A stretch of 64,000 bases of DNA from Triops longicaudatus (taxonomy: Eukaryota > Arthropoda > Branchiopoda > Notostraca > Triopsidae): contig JAGQDJ010000041.1 in the NCBI GenBank assembly GCA_022885665.1, forward strand, positions 340,187 to 404,186, written 5' to 3'. Positions 27,452 to 41,100 of the stretch are shown piece after piece (position 1 is the first letter of the stretch; the number at the start of each line of letters is the position of its first letter). Below the pieces are notes generated by a model. That model was not told where the DNA came from. It did not search any database and saw nothing but the letters and a program-made list of their open reading frames with translations. Both the position numbers and the translations under genes were made by a program.

Positions 27452-29180
27452 CTGCGTCCATTTTCGTTGCAAAATTGCTATCCTCATTGAATCTTCCTCA
27501 CCCTTCCCTCCATTTTTTAAGTCAGAAACTTCAAAATGCCAGTGTTTGCTCTGTGGACTATCATGGGAGCGTTCTATTTCGAGTGTCCATATTGCTTCGA
27601 TCATTTTTCATACGGGCGGCGTTGCATAAAAAAACACGAGAAAAACCCGGGACCAAAGAATTCAAATCTTACTTTTTTTAATTTGGGAATTAATTGGCTT
27701 TTTATATCAATATTGGTCAAAGGTTTTTTCCCTCCGACATTCTCCAGTCTCTCATCTATGCTCCCCTATCATGTGAGACCCTTTCTTTCCCTTGTACGAA
27801 AAGCTTCTGTTATTTATTGAATCCTTGGACTAGGAGCTTTCGTAAGTTTGCGAATGGATATTTTGTTACATGTGCGTGTTCTCAAATAATGAATGCGGTT
27901 AGTTTACCTGTGGACTGTCCAGTTTTGGGATGGACATTTTTGGGAGCGTGTGCTTTAATTTATTGGCCGAGTGTGTGAAAAGTGAGGAGCGCGGAAGAAA
28001 CTCTTGTTTTCAAAAATATGTGTGCCTGCTTGGCATGCGCGTGGTGGTGACGTCATTGCTCAACTTTTATCCCTTACGAAAATTTCTCTTCCCTTTCCCA
28101 TCCTTATGAAGTTGGTACTGGGAGCACAAGCATATTTGTAGAACTGTTGAACATCTATCAACAAGGGCGTTCCCGTTAATTTATTGCAATTTTGCATCTT
28201 TTATGACCAACGCACCTTTATTTCACATTAATGAGAAAATAAAAGCCAATACTTTCTCACACAAAATTCGCATTTCTCGCTAAACTCTTGATTTTCAACT
28301 ACTGCTCATAACTCTGCTGTCTTTCTAATTTCACGTAGATATATAGGACGGATCTTCACACATCAAATTCAAGAAGTCGCAAATAATTCCGGTCGCCACT
28401 TTGAGCGTGACGGAACCTGAGGACGAGTAATGGATATGTTATGCGCTCCACGTTGTGCTCTCGTGTGTCATGGTTTTAGAAGAGGTGGAACGTCAGTGCT
28501 TTCATGAGAGTGTGTGGCGCGTATGTGGTAAAGTTGCAGAAAACGTCTTATTTTGTTGTTCTGGTCTGCCTCACTATTTCCGGACAATCAGTTGCATTTC
28601 CTTCCGAAGAAGAAAATGGAGAACGTAAAGAATGGAGCCAAGTATAGATAGGCCCCTCCCGCTGCAGGCTTCCTATATTAAGCCCGAAATGTTGGGGAAT
28701 GCCCAACGTGAAAGGAAAAAAATGAAAAATTAGCGTCCAGACTATGGAGGTATGGCACAGGAAAAGGGGAGAAAAATACATACACACGACCTATACGGCC
28801 GCGTTCTAAGTTCTGCATTTAACGACTGCCAGAGCAAAGACGATCTATTTTTAAAGCTACCTGGGACGACGGCCCGACAACACTCCTGCAACGACGAAGC
28901 CGTCACACATTAAAGCAAAGCAGTCTGATATCGTTACGTGTTGAAAGTGTGCGGTGCTGCGAAGCTTGGCGGTGTGGATCATAACTAGTTTAAATAGCGT
29001 AATCATCACTTGCAAGCCCCTCCAAGGTTGACAATAAGGAGAGTTAAACACTGCCGAAAACTCTCCTACGTTGCTGCACACCAGACACGCTGGCAACGCA
29101 TTGGTCAGTGAAGGATGTGCTACACCTGAGAAGTGCAACAATCAAGTGAAATAGCCGATTGGTAAGAAGTAATTTCTGAA
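27452..29180. other. 3' UTR and intergenic DNA
   Basis: The first 800 bp or so is probably the 3' UTR of the second ZP gene, up to the AATAAA at 28238. The rest (28.25-29.18 kb) is the presumed promoter and 5' UTR of the next gene. No TATA box in a convincing place and no other gene was seen. Confidence 0.5.
28238..28243 (+). terminator. Candidate poly(A) signal for the second ZP gene
   Basis: AATAAA about 790 nt after the ZP stop codon, followed by TTTCTCACAC and T-rich sequence. Assigned by position only. Confidence 0.35.
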
Positions 29181-32100
29181 ATGGCTCTAGTGCTGTTGCC
29201 CTGTGATCTGCCCACGTGGCCAACATTACAACGCCACTTAACTCAACTGCGCAGTGCTCAATCTACAACTCAAGTTCTAGAAGGCATGATGGCTATTTAT
29301 CACTTATGCAAGTACGTAGTTTCAGTTACTTGAACAACTGGGTATTTTCAGCCAACACATCCCCGGCGTTCTTACTGATCAGGAACACAGGATAAAGTTT
29401 TATGATCCTGGGCTCGATGTGTTGTTTATGTCTTCCTAGAAGGGACTGGACGACACACATCTCTAGGGTTCTTGCCTCTCTTTCGTTTTTCGTCATAAGA
29501 TGAAAAGCACATGGAATTCAAATAAAAACTGTCGCTAGTGCTTCCCCCAGCCCCACTTGAAACTGAGCTTGGATAAAGGCGTCAAACCCATTAAAGATGT
29601 TATGGTGTTGCTCCTGGCTTTTGAAAGCGTGTATAACTCTTGCATGGTTTATTGAGCAACTGCCATAGAGGAAAGTTGACCTCTAACCTCCCAGTTCCTG
29701 GTAGTGCACCAGTTCATGCTGGCATCGTAAAATTCATCATGATCGGCATTAGCCTCCGAAATGACGCTGCAGATCTGAACCCGTTCTTCGCAAGGATCGA
29801 TGCAACTCATAGCGACTGCAAGCATTGGCAAGCTCTAGAATTCGTCTTGGCATCCTCACGGACCGATATTTTATAGATGCATTGAAAACGAATGCTACAG
29901 CTTTAAAAATCACAAGACATAAATAATCATTTACGTCCATTTGATTATTTTGAGTAGATGTGAAGGTTCAAACGCCGCTTACGTAAATACTAAAATTATA
30001 TTCTTGACCTCAATTTGTATGGTTCAAACCCCTGATTGTTGCAAATAACATTCGATAGATACGTTCTCTCAACATTGTACACTTTGTTTCGGTAAAGACG
30101 CATTTAAAACTGTTAGTCACGTACAAGAAATAGGTCCCGAGGGCCAAACTTTTTGTTTAGAATTAACCGCTGCGTTCAGTCGAAGGAGCCGATTAATAAG
30201 AAAGATGCTCATACCCAATCTGTATCTTGTAACCAGAACTTGCTCAAATGGAATGAATTCCAATTCCAAACTGGAATGAGCTAAGGCACCTGCTAAACTT
30301 ACAAAATATAAACTGTTTTATATTATATTTATTTATATTTACAAAAGAGTTCTACAATTAAAGCACAGTAGTCAGTTTCTTAAATGGAAGAGTTATTTAT
30401 GTCCACATTACATTACTGCTTGACTACCTCTTTAAAAAATATGATTAGAATAAAAAAAAAAAACAGGAGCACTTCATTTTCATTGCCAACGGTAACTTTC
30501 TGTCTCTAGCCATATAATAATAAGTTCGTCGAAAACGCCTCTTTATTCATTTTTTCGAATCGTCTTAAAATGATTTCGTAACAAATGCTCAAGTACAACT
30601 GTAGCAACCAAAAATTGTAACTCAATTAGCACTTTGTACATGACTACTCTTCGTATATGAATACTCTAGCATGATTCCACAACAATAAAACTATCTGCCC
30701 CTTTTGACTGCTTTTGACCTGTTGTATACCCTGAGGATTAGTTGACAAATTTGGAATTTCTACTGTGGTATGTATGTATCATATTAGCATTCTATCGTGC
30801 AGCCGCGTCTTGTCAGGACCGGATTTTCGTCCAGCTGAGTAGGCTTAAGCCGAAGGCCAAAAACTCAGAAGTGATGCATTAACATGGAGACTGGACCTCT
30901 GCTTAAACAAGCATTAATATGGACTTGCAAGCTGCCTTAATTTTGCCGCCATCAAGGCAAATTTAAGTCTCGCGCGTAGAACGAAACATCGCCTGCCACG
31001 TGCAATTTTTCTAGTTTAGTTTTCTAGTTTAGTTAGTTTACTTTTGTTTCATTTTTAGAATTTTTTTTTGTTCTCTTAACTGCCAGCTGCCAGTTTAGTT
31101 TCTCAAGCAATGATATATTTTACGAAACTGCCGACAAATGACGCAGCTATTTTTTCTGGGTGCGCGCTATTATTTGGAACAGTAATCCACCCCCACTTCC
31201 CCACAAAGTCAACTTGTTTCTTTCGTAATATCGCGGAGCTTACGAAAACATGGTGTAGTGTCGCATACGTTTAGCAAACATTACGAGCTACTATTTTTAA
31301 GTCATAATAATAATAATAAAAAGGTATCTTAATGCAAGTTGGGTAAACATTTTAACGCAAAGCTAGATGCGTCCAACTACGAAAACAGTCCGGGTTACAA
31401 AACTGCCAAAAAAAACTCCTAACACCTTCGGAATGTCAGATGTGAGGACGCAGCAAAGCTACTTAGGCTTACAATTATACCTTTGATTTTTTTTGTATCT
31501 TACAATCAATACAGCAACAGCAGGAAACCAAATTGCCGAGTTTTTAGCTGGTCCAGGTGAACTTGAAGTCCCAGGGTCGGCAGTTGTAGAGAAAGTTGTG
31601 AATAAACGTATTTGTTTGTGAGTCATTCTAAGCAATAAAAGAAAAGTTCAATTCTATGCACGCTGATCGCGTAGAGTGTCCGAGTGTTAAATTTTTCAAA
31701 ATCAGAGAAATGCTAATTAAGTATTGTTCTAAATATTGACTTTGAGGTACATTGCAACTACAGAAAAGAAAGTCTACATCACATGTGGAGTTTAACCGCC
31801 AAAACATACCACCCGGGGAGTCGGAACGTTTCGTAACGAAACGAGCGATATTTGCAAATCATTGCAGTCCAAAGATACTAGATCCCACAAGACTCACGTA
31901 TGATGAAAGACAATGATATTGCAATACTAGCAAACATGGTGTGGAATTGGTTCAATCCTTAACAGAAAAATTTCAAATCAGATGCACGATACCGGTTTGC
32001 GTATATGAAAACAACAAGGTCTTTAATCTTCTTATTCAAAAACGTAGGAACATATAAGTTTTAATGGTCTTGCCATCTAAAAACTGTCAATTTTAGGATT

Positions 32101-35100
32101 GAAATGATCGTATTTCGTGAAAATTAACTAAAATATCAACGATATTAGTAATCGGAAGTTTTCGTTTTGTGATATAGGTTACGTTTTCGATCTGTTGCTA
32201 ACGTAAGAACAAAAACAAATGATAAAAAAATATTTAAAGCTTTATCGAACTTTGATTCATTGATGAAGTCGGAAAGCACGTAAATCATTCACTATATGTT
32301 GCTAAAATCGGAGCAAGTGTGGATTGTCAAGTAGAGCTCATGAGAGTTTTCGTATTTGCTTGTAATGTGAAGTCTTGGAGCCTTCTAAGATCTACGATAT
32401 TGATGTCTGGTTTCCTTGCGTGAAGAGTTGCTAATAAATGTCTTCTGTAAAAAGAGCAATAACAATTTCGTAGTGAACGTACATGGTAAGCAGTAAAAGG
32501 ATCTAAATTGTATGAATATTGATTATATGCGTCATGTAAAATGCCATCCTTTTCCACTGAGCTGACAAATGTATTGAAGACTTCCTTTCTAGTATTTCTT
32601 TAGATCCTGACGATGACAAACTCGACCTCACCGTATTTGATGGTTTGGTTTGGTTCCTGGATCAACAGTGTTCTCCCGAGGAGCGACAGCAATTTTTCGA
32701 CACCATTTTGCCGACAATGGCTGAATTTGCGCTTCGGCTCAAGATGTACAAACCACTCCACGGTCTTCAGTACAGCTTGCAACAACACAGTTAAGTTCGC
32801 TTTTCTTTCTTCTTTCATCGGCATTTTTTCTCAGTAACAAAAGAAGAAAGAATGAAGAAAAAAAGTAGCAGATTTTTTTCCGTTTTCATGTATACCATAT
32901 TCGTAGCCTACCTATAACGAGTTTCGAATTATGCCTGCAAGCTTGAGTTACCCGGTGTGGATTTCACTTGAGAGCTGGGGAAGTTTTTTGGCAAGAGCAA
33001 AAATGGTTATGCTACTGTTGCCATGTAAGGGCAATGAAGGTTTCCTTTACCGCTGGCAGCCATTTTTGGAGAAGCCGAAAGGCCGTAGTGCCCCGATTCA
33101 TCCTGAGCGCCTCAGACGTGCTCCAGGCGAGAAAGTGAACTTGCGTTGGTCGACCATGGAGCTTTTCAAAAAGTTTTTTAGTCCTAATCCTGACACCGTA
33201 GCTGTCACTTCGCAAACCTCGTCCGTTTTCGATACGCTGCCCTTATTTGTCGACAAGTTGGCACCACGGTGCATTAAATAGCTCTTTTTGCGAACACATA
33301 AAAGGACACGCTTACCAATTAACTACTGTCAGTGTGGAAATCTGTGCTGTTAAACTTTAAGCGATTGTTGCTGAATGTGTGTTTCTGCATAGGTGACCAC
33401 GTGATTTTACAACGTGGTTTTGCGGCCTCCCTCATTGCTCATGCGTTCTTTTGCACGTTTCCTCGGCGAACGCTCAAAACGCATCCTACGTTACAAGACT
33501 TCACGTTTACGCAATTCTTCCACTGCCTAATCAACAGGTGCGGATTTTTAATAATAGTTGGAAGCTACTTTTATTTTTGCTTCAGAAGTTGCGTCTCCTT
33601 AATCTATTAAAATCGTGCTTTTTGCTCAAAATTTCAGTTAATGAAACTTATCTTAAAATGTATAACTAATGCGGTTACGCAACTGTAAGTTTACGAATCA
33701 AGGTCGCACAATACTATAATAAAAATAAAGTCGGTTATGTGATGAACAGTATGTATAAATCACACAATTTCTCGCGATTGAATAGAACTTATGTTTGAAA
33801 ATAAAGTATTCTTTCCACGATTGCTTCCCTAATCGAGGAAACTTCTATGAAGAACCTTATCGCGCAAAGAAAAAAAAATGAGTACAATACTCTACGTTCT
33901 TTGGTACTTGGACTTACTACTATTTATAGGCACCATAAAAACACATCAGGGTTAATTCTACAAAGGTAAAATTCTATTTGTCGTGAACACATTCGCGATA
34001 AACGTGCACCTGAATTCGATTCCGTTCATGGTTAAGTTTTTCAAGTCAGTTGAATCTGTTTTTTTTTTTCTTTTAAAGTACATTCGTTTTTTTAGGGGTT
34101 TTCAAAGTCACTGTCGGTGAATGAGTACGTTAAGCGTTGCATTCCAGTTTTGACGACGTTTTTCACGCGAGAAGAGGACACATGAGACATCTCTTGTTAA
34201 TTATTTTTCAAAGTAAAATTTCATTAAACACAATAATTTTACTCGGTCTAAATTATCGAAACTGGCAGTAACTATTGTCGTCATATAACCGTATCCAATC
34301 CAGATTGATTTACCGGGGTAACTTAAACTGTCCTTAACTATATTCCTAATTGAACACTTCATCCTTTTCTCCATTGATAAATTGCAAAGCAAAAGGTGGC
34401 AAGTGGCATTTCAACACTGAAAGCTATAATGTCCATGTTCCGTTTCTGAAGCAAGAAGCTAAATTGTACTAAGCAATCTCTAAAACCTTAGACATAAGAA
34501 GTCCGTAAACTCCTAAAATTATTCTGGTTTGTTCATTTCTAGCAGACGACCAATGTTATGCGTCGCGTAAGAAAAACCCGTACGCAGTGCACACAAATCT
34601 CGGGTGCAAATTCCTTTGTTGGATGCCGAACGAATTTTTACTCAAATAGTACCTAGGCTATTTCGACTAACTTTCATATTGTCATGTAACGTTCCATTCA
34701 GCATCTAAATAATGTGCCTTGAAAATCCTCTAGATGTCCTAGAAAACTTTGTAGGGAAACAGCGTAGTTTAGATCATACCTGACCACTCCGAGTACCGTT
34801 GACTCTGTCTCGTATACGTCGTAATACACTTATCGACTATTGTTTTTTTTTCGACAGGTACTCTATAAATTAGTATATATTACTATAAATTAGAAATTTT
34901 ACTCGAAAGTATGCTATTAGGAAAATTTAATGAGAGCAATTGGAATTTGAATGTATGCTGAAAGCTGTGGCAGAAGTTGTCGAACTACGTATTTTCTTCT
35001 GTCATGAAACTAACTTCAATTTGTGATATTTTAGAGTTTTTGTCTACACGTTCAGTTGCGTAGTTTCAAGTAGGCAGACTTGTCAAATGCGTGGGTTCTT

Positions 35101-38100
35101 TAGTGTTTGATTCAAAAGATCCTGTAGTCGTTTAAATGACTCTAAAATGACGAGAAATTTAAACATAGATTCCTACTATATAGAAATCCCACTGTAGACA
35201 TTTTCTCTGTTACAGTTTTAGTAGGCCTACTACCTCCTTCATACGAACCAACGATATTATGTACCGATATATGACAACAAAGCCGAAAGTTCTCTTTCGC
35301 AATAGTTAAACTTGGAGAGAAGGAATGGCAGCAAGTTCCTAATCTAGTGTATGTAATTTCTGTTTTTAGTGCGGCACAGCAACAGAAACTGCGAAGCCTG
35401 TTCCGCTATTTCGAATGTTTGCATCAACGTAGCGCGGACGACCTTCATCTTAGCGAGACATTAACTATATGCAGACAAGTAAGCACGTGACATTGCACCA
35501 TAACGAAAGTTTGGGAACAATTGTACGCTGCTTTAGGCGTATGCAACATGTCATTAAAAGACTACGAAAGCCTTCTTACTAACCTCGACTTAACGTACTT
35601 TCCATAATCGGGATAGTTCTTGCAGCAAAGTGAAAAAAGTAAGACAATGGACGACACATAGGATACAGTAAAAGAAGAAGAGAAAATATGTATTGGTATG
35701 CCATTGCCGGATCCCAGAAAAAAGGATGAACGACAGATCTGTATGGTATATAGCCTGTCTTATTGCGTGGTCTACCGCTTCGTCCCTTGATATCAGCTGC
35801 TTGTAACGTTGTTATTTGCAATCTATTTTATTTTATTGGGGTTTTAATGTTCTTTTTAAGCAATGCAACAAAAAACGAAACGACTCTGCTATAAGATGAC
35901 ACATTTTCTAAAAATAACACCACCAGTGCTATTGAATAACGATGTTATTCAATAGCACTGTTAATTATACTCTTAAGATTAACGCTAGCAAAAATATGGA
36001 TTAAAAAAGAAAATGCTAATCAGCCAGTACAGCAATACATATTTATCTCCCCTTTCTACCTCGTGTGGTGAGAGTAACACATCAAGGAGTTAATTCTACC
36101 ATTCCGTCTCATCCAAATTGCCAAATGTGCTGCGAACACTTCTTAATGATTCTGAGGCCTTATATGTAGAGTTTTAAACCAGAAGATGGATTGGTTGACG
36201 ACTACTTTGGTAAGAAGACCGGAGCCGGCCGTCGACGATCCCCACGGTTGATAAAGCTTAGATACCACAACGGTTTATATTTGAGAACCTACTCCTTTTC
36301 TACACATAAAAAGCGTGGAGGTTAAAAAAATATTTAAAAAAAATCCACAGACAAAAAGTCTCGATAAAAAAGTCGAGACAAACATTCTTATGTAGAGAAT
36401 TATATATGTAAAACTAACGCAAAAAAAGAGTACTTATCTTTTTAAGACTTTCAAGTCCGAACACGAAGAGAATTAATCATTCCTGTTTGGAAGCACCATA
36501 TTAGGCCCCAAAGGAAAAAAAAACTTGTCGGTTATGTTCTTCCCCTGGTGGTATCACACTGTTCATTGTCTCGTGGCTTATTGGTGTTCGCATACCTAGC
36601 TTCACACAGCGATCGTATCATAAATAAATCAAGATGTGGTATCTAGGTGATGTCGAGCAAAGAGTGGCTGACTTTGGGTGACTGGACGACCAGCCGCCGT
36701 CCGTTGTGTCCTGTTTTAGTCCATCACGAAGGCCGAATCGAGGACGCTGAAGAAGGCACATGCCAAGTCTGTTTTGCCAGCTCGCATATTGGAGGACAAG
36801 TCTTACAGCACGGGCTCAGTCAGGTAATTTTACTCTGCACAAGAATTACTGCAGGAAAAGGGCTAATAAGAACGCGAAACAAGGAAAGACTTTGGGAGAA
36901 AAATCCCAACTCCCCTTCGCCTCCTTCCACCATAACAATAATTTGTCGGAAACTTTCTCGTGTTTCTTAAAACAGGAATGCCTCCAATTGACCAGAAATC
37001 CTGAGTTGCTGGCCTGTACCTTACCTTATGTGGAAGCGTTACAAGATAACGAGGCCCTGACCATCCATGGACACCGAACTTTCCATTCCGACACGGTCTC
37101 GCAGGTAAAAATCAAGGAACGAGAATTTTTAACCCCAAATGAGCCGATATAGTGAGACAGAAAACAGCTTTAAACACTTTAGTTTATATATTCCATCTAC
37201 ATGAAAAATGCCGTCCCCTGCAACTCTAAAAAAAAAGCTTAAAGAAGAGTCGTCCCGAAGTTAAATTGCTAATGTGGCTTCAAAAGCGTTTGTGCTTTTT
37301 CGTCATAACATAGTGCGTTATTTACGTTATAGACTTTCTCAGGGTAAAATTTAATTAAAAAGCTTAAAAGATTTAAATTCGTGTTGGATAAATAAGATAA
37401 TTTAAATTTTAAATACACTGCGTTCACTAATTTCTTAAAACTAACGTCCAACGAAAATTCGTTCAGATAAGCATGAGAACACTAATATGTGTCTTTATGC
37501 TCGTAGAACTTGGAAGGAAGTAACCACACGTCGTGCATTTGCATAGATGCAGAAGATTACAGTGACTGCCCCATCCGTCAGTTCGAGGAGGATGAGATCT
37601 TGCGTGAACTAAACAAAGCTTTCACGGGATTTCGTCAGAACGGAACGTTGCAAAAGGAGAAAGTGACTACGCCAAACGTCTCCACACCTTGCAGTCAGAA
37701 CGTCACCCGGAGCACCACTCTTTGCGAAAGTAATTCCACAGATAGTCAAACGCATACTTCCCAGGCCTCTATTGACCGAAGACGCTTGGCTCGAGCTTCT
37801 TTGCTGGGAGGTGCCTGGCAGAGGACATCCGATCAAACCACAACCGAAAGTAGCCGGAAGGCGGGTTTGGAGGCGTCTCTTTCGACCACTTTATTGTACG
37901 GTGGCGGACGTACCGAGCCGCTTGGTCTGAATCACTGTGTTCAAAAACCTGCCAATTTTGAGTCCAGCAACAGTAGGAGCGCTGAATTGCGAAATGCTGT
38001 GGGACATCGCCAAGATAGTTCCTCCGATTACACGAGTTGCCATTCGTCGTCGAATAATACGTCATTCGATAGTGCTGAGTCCCATCCGGCGCCTGTAGCG

Positions 38101-41100
38101 GCCTCAACCAAGGATTCCGAGGAAAGGTATCGTAACATCATACTCTTCGCTTTTTTCGTTTGCGATCAGTCTACAATTGCTTGGCTTCAAACGTTCGTTC
38201 TCAGCACAAGCTTTCTGTTAAAGACATTATAAGGTACCAGAGATTTAAAAACAAGTCAACAACTCCTTTCTGTGAGGGCTACGACGCCGCAAGACTGGCA
38301 GTATTTCTTACGTTTTATTCTTTTCAGGTTACGAAGGAGCTGCTCTAGTCGAGGATTCGCGTTAGAGGATGAATTCCACGAGGACGATGGATTTTCGGGA
38401 GATGGCTTAGAGCGCGAACGTGAGTGGTTGCGTTACTTCAGGGATCGACGTTCAAGAAGCCGTAGTGCATCACAGCGAGAAAGGGATTCGTCACGGTACA
38501 GCTTCAGCTCAGAGTTCAGTTCAGGTACGCTTTCGTTTGCTTTGCAGTACAGCCATGAATCAACTCTACATTTAGTTTAGTACTTCACTGAATTCAATAG
38601 TGGAAAAACTTCTTAGAAGCTCTAAGCTTTTAACATTAATCGAATTTTCCTTTACGAACCCTTATGCTAAAATTCTTAAGAAAAAATTTTGAAGTAAGTT
38701 CAACGAATGCTAAGTTGTAAAACGATCTAATGAATAACATGCGACATACGTGACCGTTCTAAGGAAACAACTCACTGCTTAGTCTCAAAGTCGCCGTAAT
38801 TCCGTATTTATGCTTTCTTACATCTAGAGCTAGACGAGATGTACGACCAGTTCAGTCACTGGTTGGAAGATCCAGACAGCAAAGAACTGCGCCCACGGGA
38901 CCTAGCTTTATTTCGCTTCGCTCACAGTATGCTGAAACGCACGCTTAGTGATTCGTTTGCCAATATTGCCTTGTCGATTGAGAACCTACCCGCTAGCGGT
39001 TGCAAATCTAGCCAGATCAAACTGAGTTCCTCGGCCCACCCAAATAGGCAAGTGTCCAAGCCTGGACTTCGCTCGCAGAGCCTGTCTGAAGCCATGTACC
39101 AACACGAACGTCTCGCACTCCAAGTCGCTAAGGAAATCCTGGCTAAGGACATGCCTCAAATCCGGCGTCAGGAGCTCATACCCGACCAACCTTTTAGTCT
39201 TCCCACTTCACCGGTAAGTAATGCGACGTCCATATCTGCACCAGCAGAACCACTGACTTCCATTCCTAACGTCCAACTGACTTGCCTTGACCTCAACGAC
39301 ACGCTCGATTCTTCCAAAATGACTGCGCCGATGCGGTCGCAAGCTTCGGTAGCCTGGGAATACCACCAAGACCCGTTTTGCGAATTTATCATATCAGTAC
39401 CACCGAAAGCCAAAGCGACGCTTGTTCCGCCTACTAACCCGGACACTGAATGGGTCGTGGAGGCGACTGTGTACATCAAACGAGCCTTTGATGTGGGGAA
39501 ACTCACGCGCGCTGACAGTCTCAAAGCATTGGCTTTTTTGCGCAGTCGGACATGGACGCGAGAGGAAAGCACGGCCCATTTGAATAACTTAAAAAGCTTA
39601 TTTGTGATCAACGATTCTGTCACGGAAGACACAGAACTTTTAACACAATCACAGGTTCACGCAGTTCCTCCCTCTGACACGGGGCGAATTAATTCTACTG
39701 TACCGCCGCATATTTCTTCCTCAGTTACGCAAGACACTTTTCGTACGACTCAAGCTCAATCTCCACCGAAGGTAAGACGCCGGTCATGGCGGTTTGGCTT
39801 GGTGAGAATGGGCTTGAATTGCTCACCTTGGTTCTGAAACCTTTTAGTTTTTCCAGTCTGAACCCTTGACGTGCTCTTCTCTTGTTCTGTTTTATTTTTT
39901 TATATTTTTGTATCCTCTTGGGATGTCGGAACTCAGTTTCTTAATCCATTGTCTGAACTTCCTTGGCAGCAACAAATCTTCAACTGCTCACTGTCAGCTA
40001 CACCACAATACGTTCCAAATACCTCAGCAAGGTTAAAACGAGTAAAAGTAAAATGAGTAAACCTTTAAAAGATCTCTAAGCAGCATTTTTTGGCAATTAT
40101 TTAAATTAATTGTAATGCAAGAGGGATTGCAATGGGCACTGCGCTCGAACCTAAATCGATTATGGGTTAAAAAATTGCATCAGGGCCCGAAGATAACGCA
40201 ACTTATATTACCTGCTTTTTCGCTGTCTTTACTACATTTCTAGGTGTTTACATTTCATATACACAACCTTGTAGGCCTATGCACTAGCTCAAAAGCTTTG
40301 AGAGGCTTGTCTATTCGTGCCAAATCTTAGCATTTTATCCAAACGCAATTTAATTGGATTGTGTGTGTTCTAAAGCGCTTAGGGTTTCTAGATCCTCTCT
40401 CAGTAGTAACCCTCATGGCTTACTGCTGTCCACTGCATGCAAATCGCTAACATTATTCCTTCGGTAGCTTAACGGTTTTATGCTAAAATTACGTTAATTG
40501 AGGGTATCTTTAGAAGAGCAACTGAGTACCAATATACGTCAACACTGTCCGAAAACCTTATTGAAGTCCTCATGCTTCACCAATGCTCCACCCTAACAAT
40601 GAGCATAGCTTAGCAACAGTCATGACTAATATTAGGACTTAACAGCCTGTGAATACACGCCTGTGAATACACGCCTGTGAATAGAACCATGAACACTTAG
40701 ACCTCTGTATACCCTCCTTCTTTAGGGATGATTTACATGAGAATTTCTCAGTACAAATTTGGCTAAAACTGTTCGATGTTTTCACAGAAACTTCAATTTT
40801 TCTATGAAAAACATGGAACGCCTTTCATGAAATTATTCCGAAACTTGTCGGGCCATTTCCACTGTTAATTCACACGAAGGAGGTTGGTGTATAGTGGCCT
40901 TCATTTATCTACACCTTATAATGTACTACAACGGAGCTCTATTGAGAACAGAGGAAAGACGGTATAATTTGAACTGCAATTTAGAGAGAAATACAGATGC
41001 ACGCAAATATGTTTACCTTTGGAGGTCCAAGTGGTCCCATGTCTTAGCTTGCTTCTTCAAAACACAAAAACGCGAAATTGGTAATATACCGCAGACTAAG

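Noticed and set aside
31303..31319. (TAA)n-like simple repeat
   Set aside because: Very short and common in AT-rich intronic DNA; no further meaning.
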